64,000 nt of DNA. Source: Lentzea nigeriaca. Lineage in GTDB: Bacteria > Actinomycetota > Actinomycetes > Mycobacteriales > Pseudonocardiaceae. Below the pieces are notes generated by a model that was not told the DNA's origin, made no database searches, and saw only the letters and a list, made by a program, of their open reading frames with translations. The stretch lies in contig NZ_JAFBCX010000018.1 in NCBI RefSeq assembly GCF_016907955.1, positions 62,001-126,000 on the forward strand, written 5' to 3'. Below are positions 51,882 through 59,933 of the stretch, piece after piece (the first letter of the stretch is position 1; each line of letters starts with the position of its first letter). The translations under genes were made by a program, and so were the position numbers.

Positions 51882-52433
51882 TCACCGCAGCCAGGGGTTG
51901 GACTTCACGAACGGCAGACCGCCCCACCAGCTCGCGACGCTCCACGTGATGGCGGACGCCGTGGCGGCCACCGCGATCAGCACCAGCGCGTAGACGATGT
52001 GGTAGTCGATGACGGGGTTGGTGGACATCGTGAGCTCACCGGCGGCGTTGTGCTGCGCTGGCGGCCACTCGGCGGCCCACATCAGCAGCATCATCACCGA
52101 ACCGGCGACGGCGGCGAGCCGCAGGCCGATGCCGAGCACCAGCGCGACGCCGATCGCCAGCAGCCCCACCATGAACAGCGTGTCGGCCCACCAGGCGCCG
52201 GCCCAGCCGCGGAACGTCTCCTGGAACGGTCCGGCGTCGACGCGACCGAGGAACCCCTTGGTGGGCGAGCCACCGGAGAACCACGCGTTCTTGGACTGCG
52301 TGGCGTACCCGAGGCCGAAGGCCTTGTCGAAGAACGCCCACAGGAACAGCAGACCCGTCGCGATGCGCAGCACCGCCAGGGACGCGGCGCCAACCTCGGT
52401 GCGCGTGCGCACAGCTGCGTGAACAGTGGACAT
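51882..52433 (-). CDS. DoxX-family membrane protein
   Basis: A 183-residue membrane protein with four main helices: ASLAVLRIATGLLFLWAFFDKAFG, the WWADTLFMVGLLAIGVALVLGIGLRL pair, VAGSVMMLLMWAAEWPP and YHIVYALVLIAVAATASAI. DoxX/DoxD proteins include thiosulfate:quinone oxidoreductase subunits and partners of redox complexes in mycobacteria; the role here is not shown. ATG 52431-52433 has GGAGG. It follows the Acg-type nitroreductase on the same strand with a 101-bp gap. Confidence 0.82.
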   Translation of the reverse strand: MSTVHAAVRTRTEVGAASLAVLRIATGLLFLWAFFDKAFGLGYATQSKNAWFSGGSPTKGFLGRVDAGPFQETFRGWAGAWWADTLFMVGLLAIGVALVLGIGLRLAAVAGSVMMLLMWAAEWPPAQHNAAGELTMSTNPVIDYHIVYALVLIAVAATASAITWSVASWWGGLPFVKSNPWLR

Positions 52434-52534
52434 CGTTACCTCCCAATTGTTTTCGATTCACCGGCGGCGTGGTTCGAGCTTCACTCGCGGGCGGACGACG
52501 GCGGGCGGCGGTGACCTCAGCGAGCGGCGGGTGG

Positions 52535-53530
52535 TCACTGCCGTTCCTGACCGGTGAGGACGTCGACGAGGGGGCGGCGGGGCGTGGCGGGCAGCGGGTC
52601 GGCGTTGAAGGCGGCCCAGCCGACGCGGATCACGAGCTGCGGGCAGGTCGACCCGCCGAGCACCTGGTCGCGCACGAGTTCCCTGGTCTCGACGACCTCG
52701 AGCGGCTGGCTGAGCGGGCACGTCGCGAGCCCTGCCGACGTGGCCTCGAGCAGCACCGCGCTGGTCGCCTCACCGGCGCGCAACCGCGACAGCACGTCGT
52801 CGGACGAGGTGCTCAGCACCAGCAACGACCCGGCGTCCTGGCCGAGCAGCCGGTTGTCGGCCTGGAGCAGCTCACCGGGCGCGAACTCGCGCAACCGCAG
52901 ATCGCCGTACTGCCGCGACCCGGCCGGGATGTTCGCGGCGGGAACGCCCGCGGACGCGCCGGGGTAGACACCGCTCCACTCGCGGATCTCGGCCCGGTAC
53001 GCCGGATCCGACTCCTGTGCTTCGGCGGCCGTCACGATCGCCGCCAGGAGTTCGGAACGGGCCGTGCCGACGACCTCGTGGGCTTCCACGCCTTCGGCAC
53101 GCGCGGCCCTGACGAGCTGGTCGATGATCCCGTCGGGCACGGACCACGACGAGAACGCGCGACGGTCCGTGCGCCGGCGCGGAATCGCCGCCGCGAGGGC
53201 GATGTGCGGCTCCCGGGGCTCGCGCTCCTCGAACTCGACGGCGGCGAGGTGGTCCGGCATCGCGGGGTTGGGCAGCCGGTGCACGACCGCCTTCCACCCC
53301 AGCGCGGCCAGCCCGACGCGCAGGTGGTGCAACGCGGCACCGCAGCTCACGACCAGATCCGCGCCCAGCGGGTCGATCGCGGGCAGGTTGCGCGCGAGGT
53401 CGGCGTAAAGGTGCAGGCTGTGCGCGCCGAGTTCCCAGCGCCACGGCTGGGAGTTGTGCACCGAGGGCGCGCGGCAGGCGAGTGCCAGTGCCGCCCGCAC
53501 CGTGTTCTCGTCCGGCTGACCGCGGTCCAT
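52535..53530 (-). CDS. Acg-family nitroreductase-like protein
   Basis: A 331-residue protein: ALALACRAPSVHNSQPWRWELGAHSLHLYADLARNLPAIDP, SCGAALHHLRVGLAALGWK, RRTDRRAFSSWSVP and LLEATSAGLATCPLSQPLEVVETRELV, ending RVGWAAFNADPLPATPRRPLVDVL. These are the full Acg/Rv3131 motifs with SVHNSQPW. ATG 53528-53530 has GAGGTGAG. A pair of strong DosR-box-like palindromes lies between this gene and the divergent CBS-BON gene. Confidence 0.88.
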   Translation of the reverse strand: MDRGQPDENTVRAALALACRAPSVHNSQPWRWELGAHSLHLYADLARNLPAIDPLGADLVVSCGAALHHLRVGLAALGWKAVVHRLPNPAMPDHLAAVEFEEREPREPHIALAAAIPRRRTDRRAFSSWSVPDGIIDQLVRAARAEGVEAHEVVGTARSELLAAIVTAAEAQESDPAYRAEIREWSGVYPGASAGVPAANIPAGSRQYGDLRLREFAPGELLQADNRLLGQDAGSLLVLSTSSDDVLSRLRAGEATSAVLLEATSAGLATCPLSQPLEVVETRELVRDQVLGGSTCPQLVIRVGWAAFNADPLPATPRRPLVDVLTGQERQ

Positions 53531-53593
53531 CCGGCTCACCTCCAGGTCGAAGTCCCCTCGCACAAACCTCGCAGCGCCGCGGGTCGCGGGTGA

Positions 53594-53607
53594 GGGGCCT
53601 AGGTCCC
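53594..53607. promoter_or_regulatory. DosR-box-like palindrome 1 of divergent promoter
   Basis: GGGGCC TA GGTCCC, 11 of 12 arm positions; centre 70.5 bp upstream of the nitroreductase start and 23 bp from the second box. Confidence 0.65.
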
Positions 53608-53616
53608 CGGCGAGGA

Positions 53617-53630
53617 GGGACCGGGGTCCC
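53617..53630. promoter_or_regulatory. DosR-box-like palindrome 2 of divergent promoter
   Basis: GGGACC GG GGTCCC, all 12 arm positions match. Centre 93.5 bp from the nitroreductase start (left) and 94.5 bp from the CBS-BON start (right). Confidence 0.7.
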
Positions 53631-53717
53631 GCGCGGCGACGCCTTTGGCACGTGTCCGCCGGTTTCCACCGCGGGAAGGCTGGAGTGGACCTGAATTGCG
53701 GATCGCCGGAGGGTGTC

Positions 53718-54404
53718 ATGCGTGAACCGACTGTTTCCTCGCTGATGACGCGTGAGGTGATCACGGCGGACGTCGGCACCTCGTTCAAGGAGCTCGTACA
53801 ACTGCTGGAGGACAACAGGATCAGCGCAGTGCCGGTCCTCGACGGCGGCTATCCCGTCGGCGTTGTGTCGGAGGCCGACCTGATGCCGAAGGAGGAGTAC
53901 CGGGGCGGCACGAGCGAGGCACCCGGCCTGTTCGCCGGGCGTGCGGAGAAGCACCGCTTCGAGCAGTCCGCCGGAGTGACCGCCCGCGACGTGATGACCA
54001 GCCCGGTCAAGAGCATCGCGCCGGACACCACGGCCGGCGCCGCGGCACGGGAGCTCGCCTCCTCCGGTGTGCGCCGGTTGTTCGTCATGGACTCCGACGG
54101 CGCGCTGGTCGGCGTGCTGTCCCGTCGCGACCTGCTGAAGCTCTTCCTGCGCGAGGACGAGGAGCTGCGCACGGTGATCCGGGACGAGATCTTCGGCCGG
54201 TTGCTGTGGGTGGACCCGTTCAGCGTCGACATCGAGGTGACCGAGGGCGTCGTGACGATGGACGGAGACCTCGAACGCCAGAGCGAGGTCGAGATCGCCG
54301 AACACCTCGTGCGGTCGTTGCCGGGCGTGGTGGACGTGCACAACCGGTTGCGGCCGCAGTGGAACGACACCGTGCACACCCGCCAGACCGAGATCTTCGG
54401 GTGA
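53718..54404 (+). CDS. CBS-CBS-BON protein
   Basis: A 228-residue protein with two CBS domains (MTREVITADVGTSFKELVQLLEDNRISAVPVLDGGYPVGVVSEADL and ARDVMTSPVKSIAPDTTAGAAARELASSGVRRLFVMDSDGALVGVLSRRDLL) and a C-terminal BON domain (FSVDIEVTEGVVTMDGDLERQSEVEIAEHLVRSLPGVVDVHNRL). BON domains bind membranes or lipids, suggesting an energy-sensing protein at the envelope. ATG 53718 has GGAGGG. Tandem with another CBS gene 7 bp downstream. Confidence 0.88.
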   Translation: MREPTVSSLMTREVITADVGTSFKELVQLLEDNRISAVPVLDGGYPVGVVSEADLMPKEEYRGGTSEAPGLFAGRAEKHRFEQSAGVTARDVMTSPVKSIAPDTTAGAAARELASSGVRRLFVMDSDGALVGVLSRRDLLKLFLREDEELRTVIRDEIFGRLLWVDPFSVDIEVTEGVVTMDGDLERQSEVEIAEHLVRSLPGVVDVHNRLRPQWNDTVHTRQTEIFG

Positions 54405-54411
54405 GGCCGGC

Positions 54412-55020
54412 ATGAGGACGCGAGACGTGATGACGACCGGGGTCGTGGTCGTCAACCCGGAGACCCCCGCACGCGAAGCCGCCCGGCTGCTCGCCGATCA
54501 CGGGTACACCGCGCTGCCCGTGGTCGACGAGTCCGGCGACCTGGTCGGCATCGTCAGCGAGGCGGAGCTGCTGCGCGACCGGCTGCCGCAGGACCCGCGC
54601 TGGCTGGTGCACGGCGAACCGCCCGTGGCGCGGCACGTTCCGGCGGACCTGGTGTCCGAGGTGATGACGAAGCCGCGCACGGTGACGCCGAACACCGACC
54701 TCGCCGAGGTCGCCGATCTGATGCTGGAGCACGGCATCCGCAGCGTGCCGGTGGTGCGCGACGGACGTCTGGCCGGCATCGTGACCCGGCGCGACCTGCT
54801 GCGCTCGATCAGCCGTGCGGACTGGATCATCGAAGCCGAGATCCGGCACCGCCTCTGCCTGGTCGGCGACCCGCACCGGTGGACGGTGGAGGTGACCGGC
54901 GGCAGAGTGTCGATCGCGGACAAGATGGACAACCCTGCCGACCGGCACGTCGCCGAGGTGCTCGCCCGTGCGACCGCGGGCGTGACCGACGTCCGGATCG
55001 CCGCACCGGAACGGAGCTGA
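54412..55020 (+). CDS. CBS-CBS-BON-like protein
   Basis: A 202-residue protein: CBS1 TRDVMTTGVVVVNPETPAREAARLLADHGYTALPVVDESGDLVGIVSEAELL, CBS2 VSEVMTKPRTVTPNTDLAEVADLMLEHGIRSVPVVRDGRLAGIVTRRDLLRSI, and a reduced BON-like tail (RWTVEVTGGRVSIADKMDNPADRHVAEVLARATAGVTDVRI). It resembles the 189-residue CBS protein at 42.5 kb, implying duplication. It is the last dormancy-type gene of the island. Confidence 0.87.
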   Translation: MRTRDVMTTGVVVVNPETPAREAARLLADHGYTALPVVDESGDLVGIVSEAELLRDRLPQDPRWLVHGEPPVARHVPADLVSEVMTKPRTVTPNTDLAEVADLMLEHGIRSVPVVRDGRLAGIVTRRDLLRSISRADWIIEAEIRHRLCLVGDPHRWTVEVTGGRVSIADKMDNPADRHVAEVLARATAGVTDVRIAAPERS

Positions 55021-55064
55021 CGTGGCCGGTGCGGCGTGGGCCGACCTGGCCTTGCGGCCTGGTT

Positions 55065-55255
55065 CAGGTCATAGGCACGCACCATGGTCTGCTGCACCGA
55101 GTTGCCGCCGGCGTCGGTCGCGTTGGCGCGCAACGACACCGTGCGGGCGTTCGGCGGATGGTGCAGGACCGCGTCCCACCCACTTCCGTCGGGATGAGCT
55201 GAACGGGGAACCAGGTGGTGCCTTCGTCCTGGGAGGCGAACACCGGAGGAGGGCG
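55065..55255 (-). pseudogene. C-terminal remnant of a secreted subtilase-type protein
   Basis: On the minus strand, PPPVFASQDEGTTWFPVQLIPTEVGG in one frame continues after a frame change as LHHPPNARTVSLRANATDAGGNSVQQTMVRAYDL. The ending VSLRAxATDxxGNxVxQTxxRAY is the typical C-terminus of large actinobacterial S8 peptidases. No catalytic domain is present. I infer a broken 3' fragment. Confidence 0.5.
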
Positions 55256-55317
55256 GCGCAACGGCGAGTGACACGCACGGTCCGCACGTGACCGCCCAAG
55301 CTCGGAGTCGCGTGCCG

Positions 55318-55333
55318 ATTGGTCTATGCCAAT
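55318..55333. promoter_or_regulatory. DasR-like (dre) palindrome 1
   Basis: ATTGGTCTATGCCAAT resembles the DasR operator ACTGGTCTAGACCAGT (10 to 12 shared positions depending on the degenerate outer bases). DasR is the GntR-family N-acetylglucosamine/chitin regulator of actinomycetes. Confidence 0.45.
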
Positions 55334-55387
55334 TTGGGTCGCAGCACAGGGGCCGGCCGCGAATGGCCCCTTACCCAGGGCCGGGTT

Positions 55388-55403
55388 ATTGGTGTAGACC
55401 AAT
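55388..55403. promoter_or_regulatory. DasR-like (dre) palindrome 2
   Basis: ATTGGT GTAG ACCAAT, perfect 6-bp arms, with TGTAGACCA close to the dre core TGGTCTAGACCA. It ends 4 bp before the ATG of the small unknown gene at 55408 and 70 bp after the first copy. Confidence 0.5.
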
Positions 55404-55407
55404 TGAC

Positions 55408-55683
55408 ATGCCCAAGTTCGCCCACTTCAGCCTGGACGGAGTGCGCAGGCTGAGCAGCGTCGCGGAGTTCAGCGTGACGGACCCGGCCGTCACGCTGATC
55501 CGCGTCGACCGCCTCGGCGTGGTCCACCAGGCGAGAACAGCGGTCGAGAAGCGCGCCATGCTCACCGCCGCGTCGGACGGCGACCTGGTGCTGGCGGGTG
55601 GACGTGAGGTGGTCGCGGTCGACGACCTTCCCGCGGCGCGCGCTCAGGCGTGCAGGACCGCGGTGTTCTCGAACATCCGGTAG
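55408..55683 (+). CDS. Small protein of unknown function
   Basis: A possible 91-residue protein, MPKFAHFSLDGVRRLSSVAEFSV then VTLIRVDRLGVVHQARTAVEKRAMLTAASDGDLVLAGGREVVAVDDLPAARAQA. I do not recognise it; it looks like a compact alpha/beta protein with good codon bias but no ribosome site. The DasR-like palindrome ends 4 bp before the ATG, so if expressed it may be leaderless or start elsewhere. Confidence 0.5.
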   Translation: MPKFAHFSLDGVRRLSSVAEFSVTDPAVTLIRVDRLGVVHQARTAVEKRAMLTAASDGDLVLAGGREVVAVDDLPAARAQACRTAVFSNIR

Positions 55684-55733
55684 GCCGGGGTGCGGCCTGC
55701 CCTCGTCGACCGCCTGCTCGGTCACCTGCACGT

Positions 55734-56330
55734 TCAGAGCACGTAGACCTGCCCGGTCTGCCGTCCCTCGATCGATCGGACGTACGCCTGCACCACGTCG
55801 GCCAGCGGCACGGGCTTCATGCCGGGGAAGAAGTCGCCGTAGGCGTCGAGTGCCTCGGTGAACACGGTCGGGCTGACCGCGTTGATCCGCTGCGGCGCGA
55901 TCTCGATGGCGGCAGCACGGACGAACGCCTCCACAGCGCCGTTGGCGAGCGACGCAGCAGCACCGGTGACGATCGGTTCGCGCGCGAGCACGCCGGTGAT
56001 GAGCGTGAACGATCCGCTTGGCGTGACGTGTGTGAGACCTTCCCTCACGAGCGCGACCTGCGACAGCACCTTGCCGGTGAACGCCGCCTGGTAGTCCTGC
56101 GCGGTCAGCTCCGTGAGCGGCTTGAACGGCACCGAGCCCGCCGCACTCGCCACGGCGTCGACCTGGCCGACCGTCTGGTACAGCTCGGCCACCTGGGCCG
56201 GGTCGGTCACGTCGTACTGCAGGTCGCCTCCGGTGCGGGAGACGGTGACGACATCGTGCTTGCGTTCGGCGAGCTCCTGGTGGACAGCGGTGCCGAGCAG
56301 ACCGGTGGCTCCTACGAGCAGAATCCTCAT
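55734..56330 (-). CDS. SDR-type NAD(P)-binding oxidoreductase
   Basis: A 198-residue short Rossmann protein: MRILLVGATGLLGTAVHQELAERKHDVVTVSRTG (glycine-rich loop GATGLLG), VDAVASAAGSVPF, a serine in SFTLITGVLAREP and ASLANGAVEAFVRAAAIEIAPQRINAVSPT. The catalytic YxxxK is replaced by SLANGAVEA, as in the atypical short SDRs often annotated as YccS/NAD-dependent epimerase-like, so the activity is uncertain. ATG 56328-56330. It is divergent from the LysR gene by 69 bp and is its likely target. Confidence 0.82.
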   Translation of the reverse strand: MRILLVGATGLLGTAVHQELAERKHDVVTVSRTGGDLQYDVTDPAQVAELYQTVGQVDAVASAAGSVPFKPLTELTAQDYQAAFTGKVLSQVALVREGLTHVTPSGSFTLITGVLAREPIVTGAAASLANGAVEAFVRAAAIEIAPQRINAVSPTVFTEALDAYGDFFPGMKPVPLADVVQAYVRSIEGRQTGQVYVL

Positions 56331-56399
56331 GCCGTCGACGCTAGGTCCGCTTACCGTGCGAGTGAAATGCCGTTCACGCAGCACTTATGATCGGCAGTT

Positions 56400-57293
56400 A
56401 TGAATGTCGAGCTGCGTCACCTCCGCGCGCTGGCCGCCATCGGCGACCACCGGTCGATCACGGCGGCCGCGGAGTCGTTGCACGTCACGCAGCCCGCTCT
56501 CTCGCGCACACTCGACCAGTTCGAACGGCGTCTCGGCGTGCGGCTCGTGGAACGGACCACCCGCCACATCGCCCTGACCGGCACCGGCCACCGCCTGTGG
56601 GAGCACAGCCACCGCATCCTCGCCGAACTCGACACCGCGTTGGCAGAGGCGGTGCGACCCCAACCGCTGCGGCTGACCTTCGCCTGGGCCGCGCTCGGCC
56701 GGTTCACCATCCCGTTCCTGCGGGAATGGCGCGCGCGGCACCCGGACGTGCTCGTCCGCATCCGCCGGTCCGACGACCCCGAGGCGGCCCTGCGGCGCGG
56801 CGAGGCGGACGTCGCGGTGTTGCGCACCGAGCCCACGGGATCCGGGGTGGATCACGTGGCGTTGATCGAGGAACCCCGTGTCGCGGCGGTCGCGGACGAC
56901 CACCCGCTCGCCAGCCGTGAGGCGATCGCGCTCGGCGACCTGGTGGACGAGTGCGTCGCCATGTGCGAGACGGCGGGGACGACGACCGCCGATCTCTGGC
57001 CGGCCGGGGCGCGGCCTCGGTCCGTGGACGTGCCCGGTGTCGTCGAGTGGCTCACGTCGATCTCGACCGGCGCGACGGTCGGCGTCACGGCCGCCGGTAC
57101 CAGCCACCACAACCCGCACCCCGGCGTGACCTACCTGCCGCTCACCGACGCCGAACCGATCACCGTGCACCTGGCTTGGCCGGCGCCGGCGGCGCATCCG
57201 TCGACGGCGGCGTTCGTGGCGCTGGCCCAGCGGCACCTGGCCGCCACAGACGCAGCTGCAGCATCGCCGCGAACCGCGCGTCCGGATCGCTGA
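56400..57293 (+). CDS. LysR-family transcriptional regulator
   Basis: A 297-residue LysR protein. The N-terminal winged HTH reads LRHLRALAAIGDHRSITAAAESLHVTQPALSRTLDQFERRLGVRLVERTTRHIALTGTG. The periplasmic-binding-like effector domain covers about residues 90-297. LysR proteins commonly control the divergent neighbour, here the short SDR gene, as a tetramer with a small inducer. Its last 134 bp are overlapped on the opposite strand by the PucR gene's Pro-rich tail. Confidence 0.9.
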   Translation: MNVELRHLRALAAIGDHRSITAAAESLHVTQPALSRTLDQFERRLGVRLVERTTRHIALTGTGHRLWEHSHRILAELDTALAEAVRPQPLRLTFAWAALGRFTIPFLREWRARHPDVLVRIRRSDDPEAALRRGEADVAVLRTEPTGSGVDHVALIEEPRVAAVADDHPLASREAIALGDLVDECVAMCETAGTTTADLWPAGARPRSVDVPGVVEWLTSISTGATVGVTAAGTSHHNPHPGVTYLPLTDAEPITVHLAWPAPAAHPSTAAFVALAQRHLAATDAAAASPRTARPDR

Positions 57294-58815
57294 GATCGAT
57301 CTCCCCGACCTCCGCCAGCCGCCGCAGCCGGTAGCGGAACGTGTTGGGGTGCACGAAAACGGCGGCAGAGGCGGCCGCCACGTCGCCGAACGCGTCGAGC
57401 CACGCGCTGAGCGTCTCGACGAGGCAGGCGCTGTGCCTGCGGTCGTAGTCGATCAGCCGCGCGACCGGCCCGGTCAGTGTGTCACCGCGTGAGGCGATCA
57501 GGTCGGACAGCTCCAGCAGCAGTCCTTCACCGTGCACATCGGACACTCGCGCCACCGGGGTGGAAGCCCGCCCGGCACGCAGCACCCGCAGCACGAGGTC
57601 GGCACCGGCACGCGACCGCGAGAGGGATGAGCCGACCTGGCCGACGCCCACGAGAACGCGATCCCCGATGCGGCTGCGGAAGTCCGTCGCGATGCGCAGC
57701 GCCCGGTCCTCCGACTCCACCGGCAGGATCGCGTAGACGACATCACTGATCAACGCGGCGGCCGCACGCGGATGGACGGCGGTCAGGTGCATCGCGAACG
57801 CGTCGGCGACCTGCTGCCGCTCCGCCAGCAACCGGGCATGCGAGGCGGGATCGTCGTCGTGCGACTGCGCCGACGCGAGCGCCAGCACCACACACGCCTG
57901 GTCCGCGAGCCCGAGCCGGCGCACCGCCTCGGCCGCGCCGGGCCCGCCTTCCACGGCGGTCGAGACCAGGTCCGCACGCAGCCGTCGTTCGACGTCGGCG
58001 CCCGCCCGTTGCCGCATCATGTGCAACGCCACGAGCTTCGCCGCGTCGCAGAGCGCCTGCGACCGGTCGGCCGGCAGCGGTGAGCGGACCGCGGCCCAGA
58101 TCGAGCCGAGGAACTCGTCACCCGCCCTGACCGCCACGGCGATCCGGGGCAGGCACAGCGTTCCGTCGTCGGCGGGCAGGCCCTCGATGTAGACGGGCTG
58201 GTCGCTGCGGTAGAGCTGCTGGAACACCCCGCGTGCCTCGAGCATCTGCGAGTACCGCGCGGGTACCTGCCTGCCGAGGATCGTCTCGACCCTCGACTGG
58301 TCGGCTTCGTCCTGGTGCCCCGAGAACGCGAGGACGCGCGAGCTGCGGTCCTCGATCGTCACCGGGGCGGCGATCAGCGACGCCACGGCGTTGGCCAGGG
58401 CGAACAGGTCCCCGGCCGGCACGCCGCCGAGCGTCTCGGACGGGTCCACCTCGCCCTCGGCCAGCAACGACCGGAGCATGGCGGCGAGCTGCGTCCAGGA
58501 CGCGCCCGGCGCCAGGCCGAGCAGTGCGACGCCGGAGCGGTCGACGGCGGCGGCGATCTCGTCGGTGACGTCGACCGGCCCGCGCACGACGAGGGCCGCC
58601 GCGCCCGCCTCGCCCAACCGGTCCAGCAGTTCCGCCGGGTCCCGCACGCCGACGCCCAGCACGAGTGCCGACGGCGGCAGCACCTGGTCGTCGTACGGAT
58701 CGAGGATGACCACGCCACCGATGTCGGCCGCCCGGCCCGGATCGCCGCGGACCAGGTCGATCAGCGTGGTGCCGAGGTCGTCCAGGACACGGCCGAGGCC
58801 TGTTCGCGGACTCAT
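57160..58815 (-). CDS. PucR-family transcriptional regulator
   Basis: A 551-residue regulator with an N-terminal PucR-type sensor domain (LPPSALVLGVGVRDPAELLDRLGEAGAAALVV), a GAF/CdaR-like central domain and a C-terminal PucR HTH (VETLSAWLDAFGDVAAASAAVFVHPNTFRYRLRRLAEVGEIDL). The last 30 residues are Pro/Ala-rich and overlap the convergent LysR gene by 134 bp. PucR proteins control purine, proline or amino-acid use. It lies just downstream of the D-amino-acid operon on the same strand, so it may regulate it. Confidence 0.9.
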   Translation of the reverse strand: MSPRTGLGRVLDDLGTTLIDLVRGDPGRAADIGGVVILDPYDDQVLPPSALVLGVGVRDPAELLDRLGEAGAAALVVRGPVDVTDEIAAAVDRSGVALLGLAPGASWTQLAAMLRSLLAEGEVDPSETLGGVPAGDLFALANAVASLIAAPVTIEDRSSRVLAFSGHQDEADQSRVETILGRQVPARYSQMLEARGVFQQLYRSDQPVYIEGLPADDGTLCLPRIAVAVRAGDEFLGSIWAAVRSPLPADRSQALCDAAKLVALHMMRQRAGADVERRLRADLVSTAVEGGPGAAEAVRRLGLADQACVVLALASAQSHDDDPASHARLLAERQQVADAFAMHLTAVHPRAAAALISDVVYAILPVESEDRALRIATDFRSRIGDRVLVGVGQVGSSLSRSRAGADLVLRVLRAGRASTPVARVSDVHGEGLLLELSDLIASRGDTLTGPVARLIDYDRRHSACLVETLSAWLDAFGDVAAASAAVFVHPNTFRYRLRRLAEVGEIDLSDPDARFAAMLQLRLWRPGAAGPAPRTPPSTDAPPAPAKPGAR

Positions 58816-58835
58816 GACACCACCATGCCAACCGT

Positions 58836-59933
58836 CTACAGAGGAATCCACTCCGTCTTCACCGTGACGGCGTCGAGCGCGTCCGGCAACGGCGCCACGC
58901 CGAGCCCCGGTCCGGTCGGAACGGTCAGGTGGCCGTCGTCGAGCACGAACGGTTCGGTGACGTCCATCCGGTAGTAGCGGTCCGACGCCGACGTGTCACC
59001 GGGCAGCGTGCAGCCGGGCAACGCCGCCAGCGCCACGTTCGCCGCCCGCCCGATACCCGTTTCGAGCATGCCGCCGCACCACACCGCGATACCGTGCGCC
59101 GCGCACACGTCGTGGATGCGGCGCGCCTCCAGATAGCCGCCGACCCTGCCAGGCTTGATGTTGACGACCTGGCAGGCGCCGAGCGTGATCGCGTCGGCGG
59201 CGGACCGGGCCGAGGTGATCGACTCGTCGAGGCAGATCGGCGTGCGCACCACCTTCGCGAGCTCCGCGTGCGCCAGGATCTCCTCCTCCGGCAGCGGCTG
59301 CTCGATCAGCAGCAGCTCGAACGGGTCGAGCTTGGCGAGGTGCCGTGCGTCGGCGAGCGTGTAGGCCGTGTTGGCGTCGACCTGCAGCAGCACGTCGCCG
59401 AACCGTTCCCGGACAGCGCGCACCGGCTCGACGTCCCAGCCCGGCTCGATCTTCAGCTTGATCCGGACGTATCCCTCGTCGACGTAGCCGCGGACCGCGT
59501 CCAGCAGCTCGGGGATCGAGTTCATGATCCCGACCGACACCCCGCACGGCACGCGGTCGCGGACCGCTCCCAGCTCACGACCGAACGACACGCCACGTGT
59601 GCGCAGTTCGGCGTCCAGCACCGCCATCTCCAACGCGCCCTTGGCCATCCGATGCCCGTGGAAGTGCGCCAGCCGAGGAGCGACCGACACCCCGTCGACG
59701 GGCCCGGTCAGCGCCGGGACCAGGAACCGGCGCAGCACGTCCGCGCAGCCTTCGAGATATTCCGACGAGTACACCGGCTCGGCCATCGCCACGCACTCGC
59801 CCCAGCCCTCGCCCTCGTCCGTGACGGCACGCAGCAGCAACAACGACCGCACGGTCTGCGTGCCGAACGACGTCCGGAACGGCGACTTCAACGGCATCTC
59901 GACCCAGCGCAGCTCGACCCCGGTCAGCTTCAC
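58836..59933 (-). CDS. N-acylamino acid racemase (enolase superfamily)
   Basis: A 365-residue muconate-lactonizing-type enolase superfamily enzyme. All active-site residues are in place: Lys159 and Lys161 (RIKLKI), Asp186 (VDANTAYT), Glu211 (LIEQPL), Asp236 (CLDESI) and Lys260 (NIKPGRVGG), matching the NSAR/NAAAR/OSBS group. With a GNAT and an M20 hydrolase in the same operon it most likely racemises N-succinyl amino acids rather than making menaquinone precursor. GTG overlaps the GNAT stop (GTGA); GAGGAG serves as ribosome site. Confidence 0.9.
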   Translation of the reverse strand: MKLTGVELRWVEMPLKSPFRTSFGTQTVRSLLLLRAVTDEGEGWGECVAMAEPVYSSEYLEGCADVLRRFLVPALTGPVDGVSVAPRLAHFHGHRMAKGALEMAVLDAELRTRGVSFGRELGAVRDRVPCGVSVGIMNSIPELLDAVRGYVDEGYVRIKLKIEPGWDVEPVRAVRERFGDVLLQVDANTAYTLADARHLAKLDPFELLLIEQPLPEEEILAHAELAKVVRTPICLDESITSARSAADAITLGACQVVNIKPGRVGGYLEARRIHDVCAAHGIAVWCGGMLETGIGRAANVALAALPGCTLPGDTSASDRYYRMDVTEPFVLDDGHLTVPTGPGLGVAPLPDALDAVTVKTEWIPL

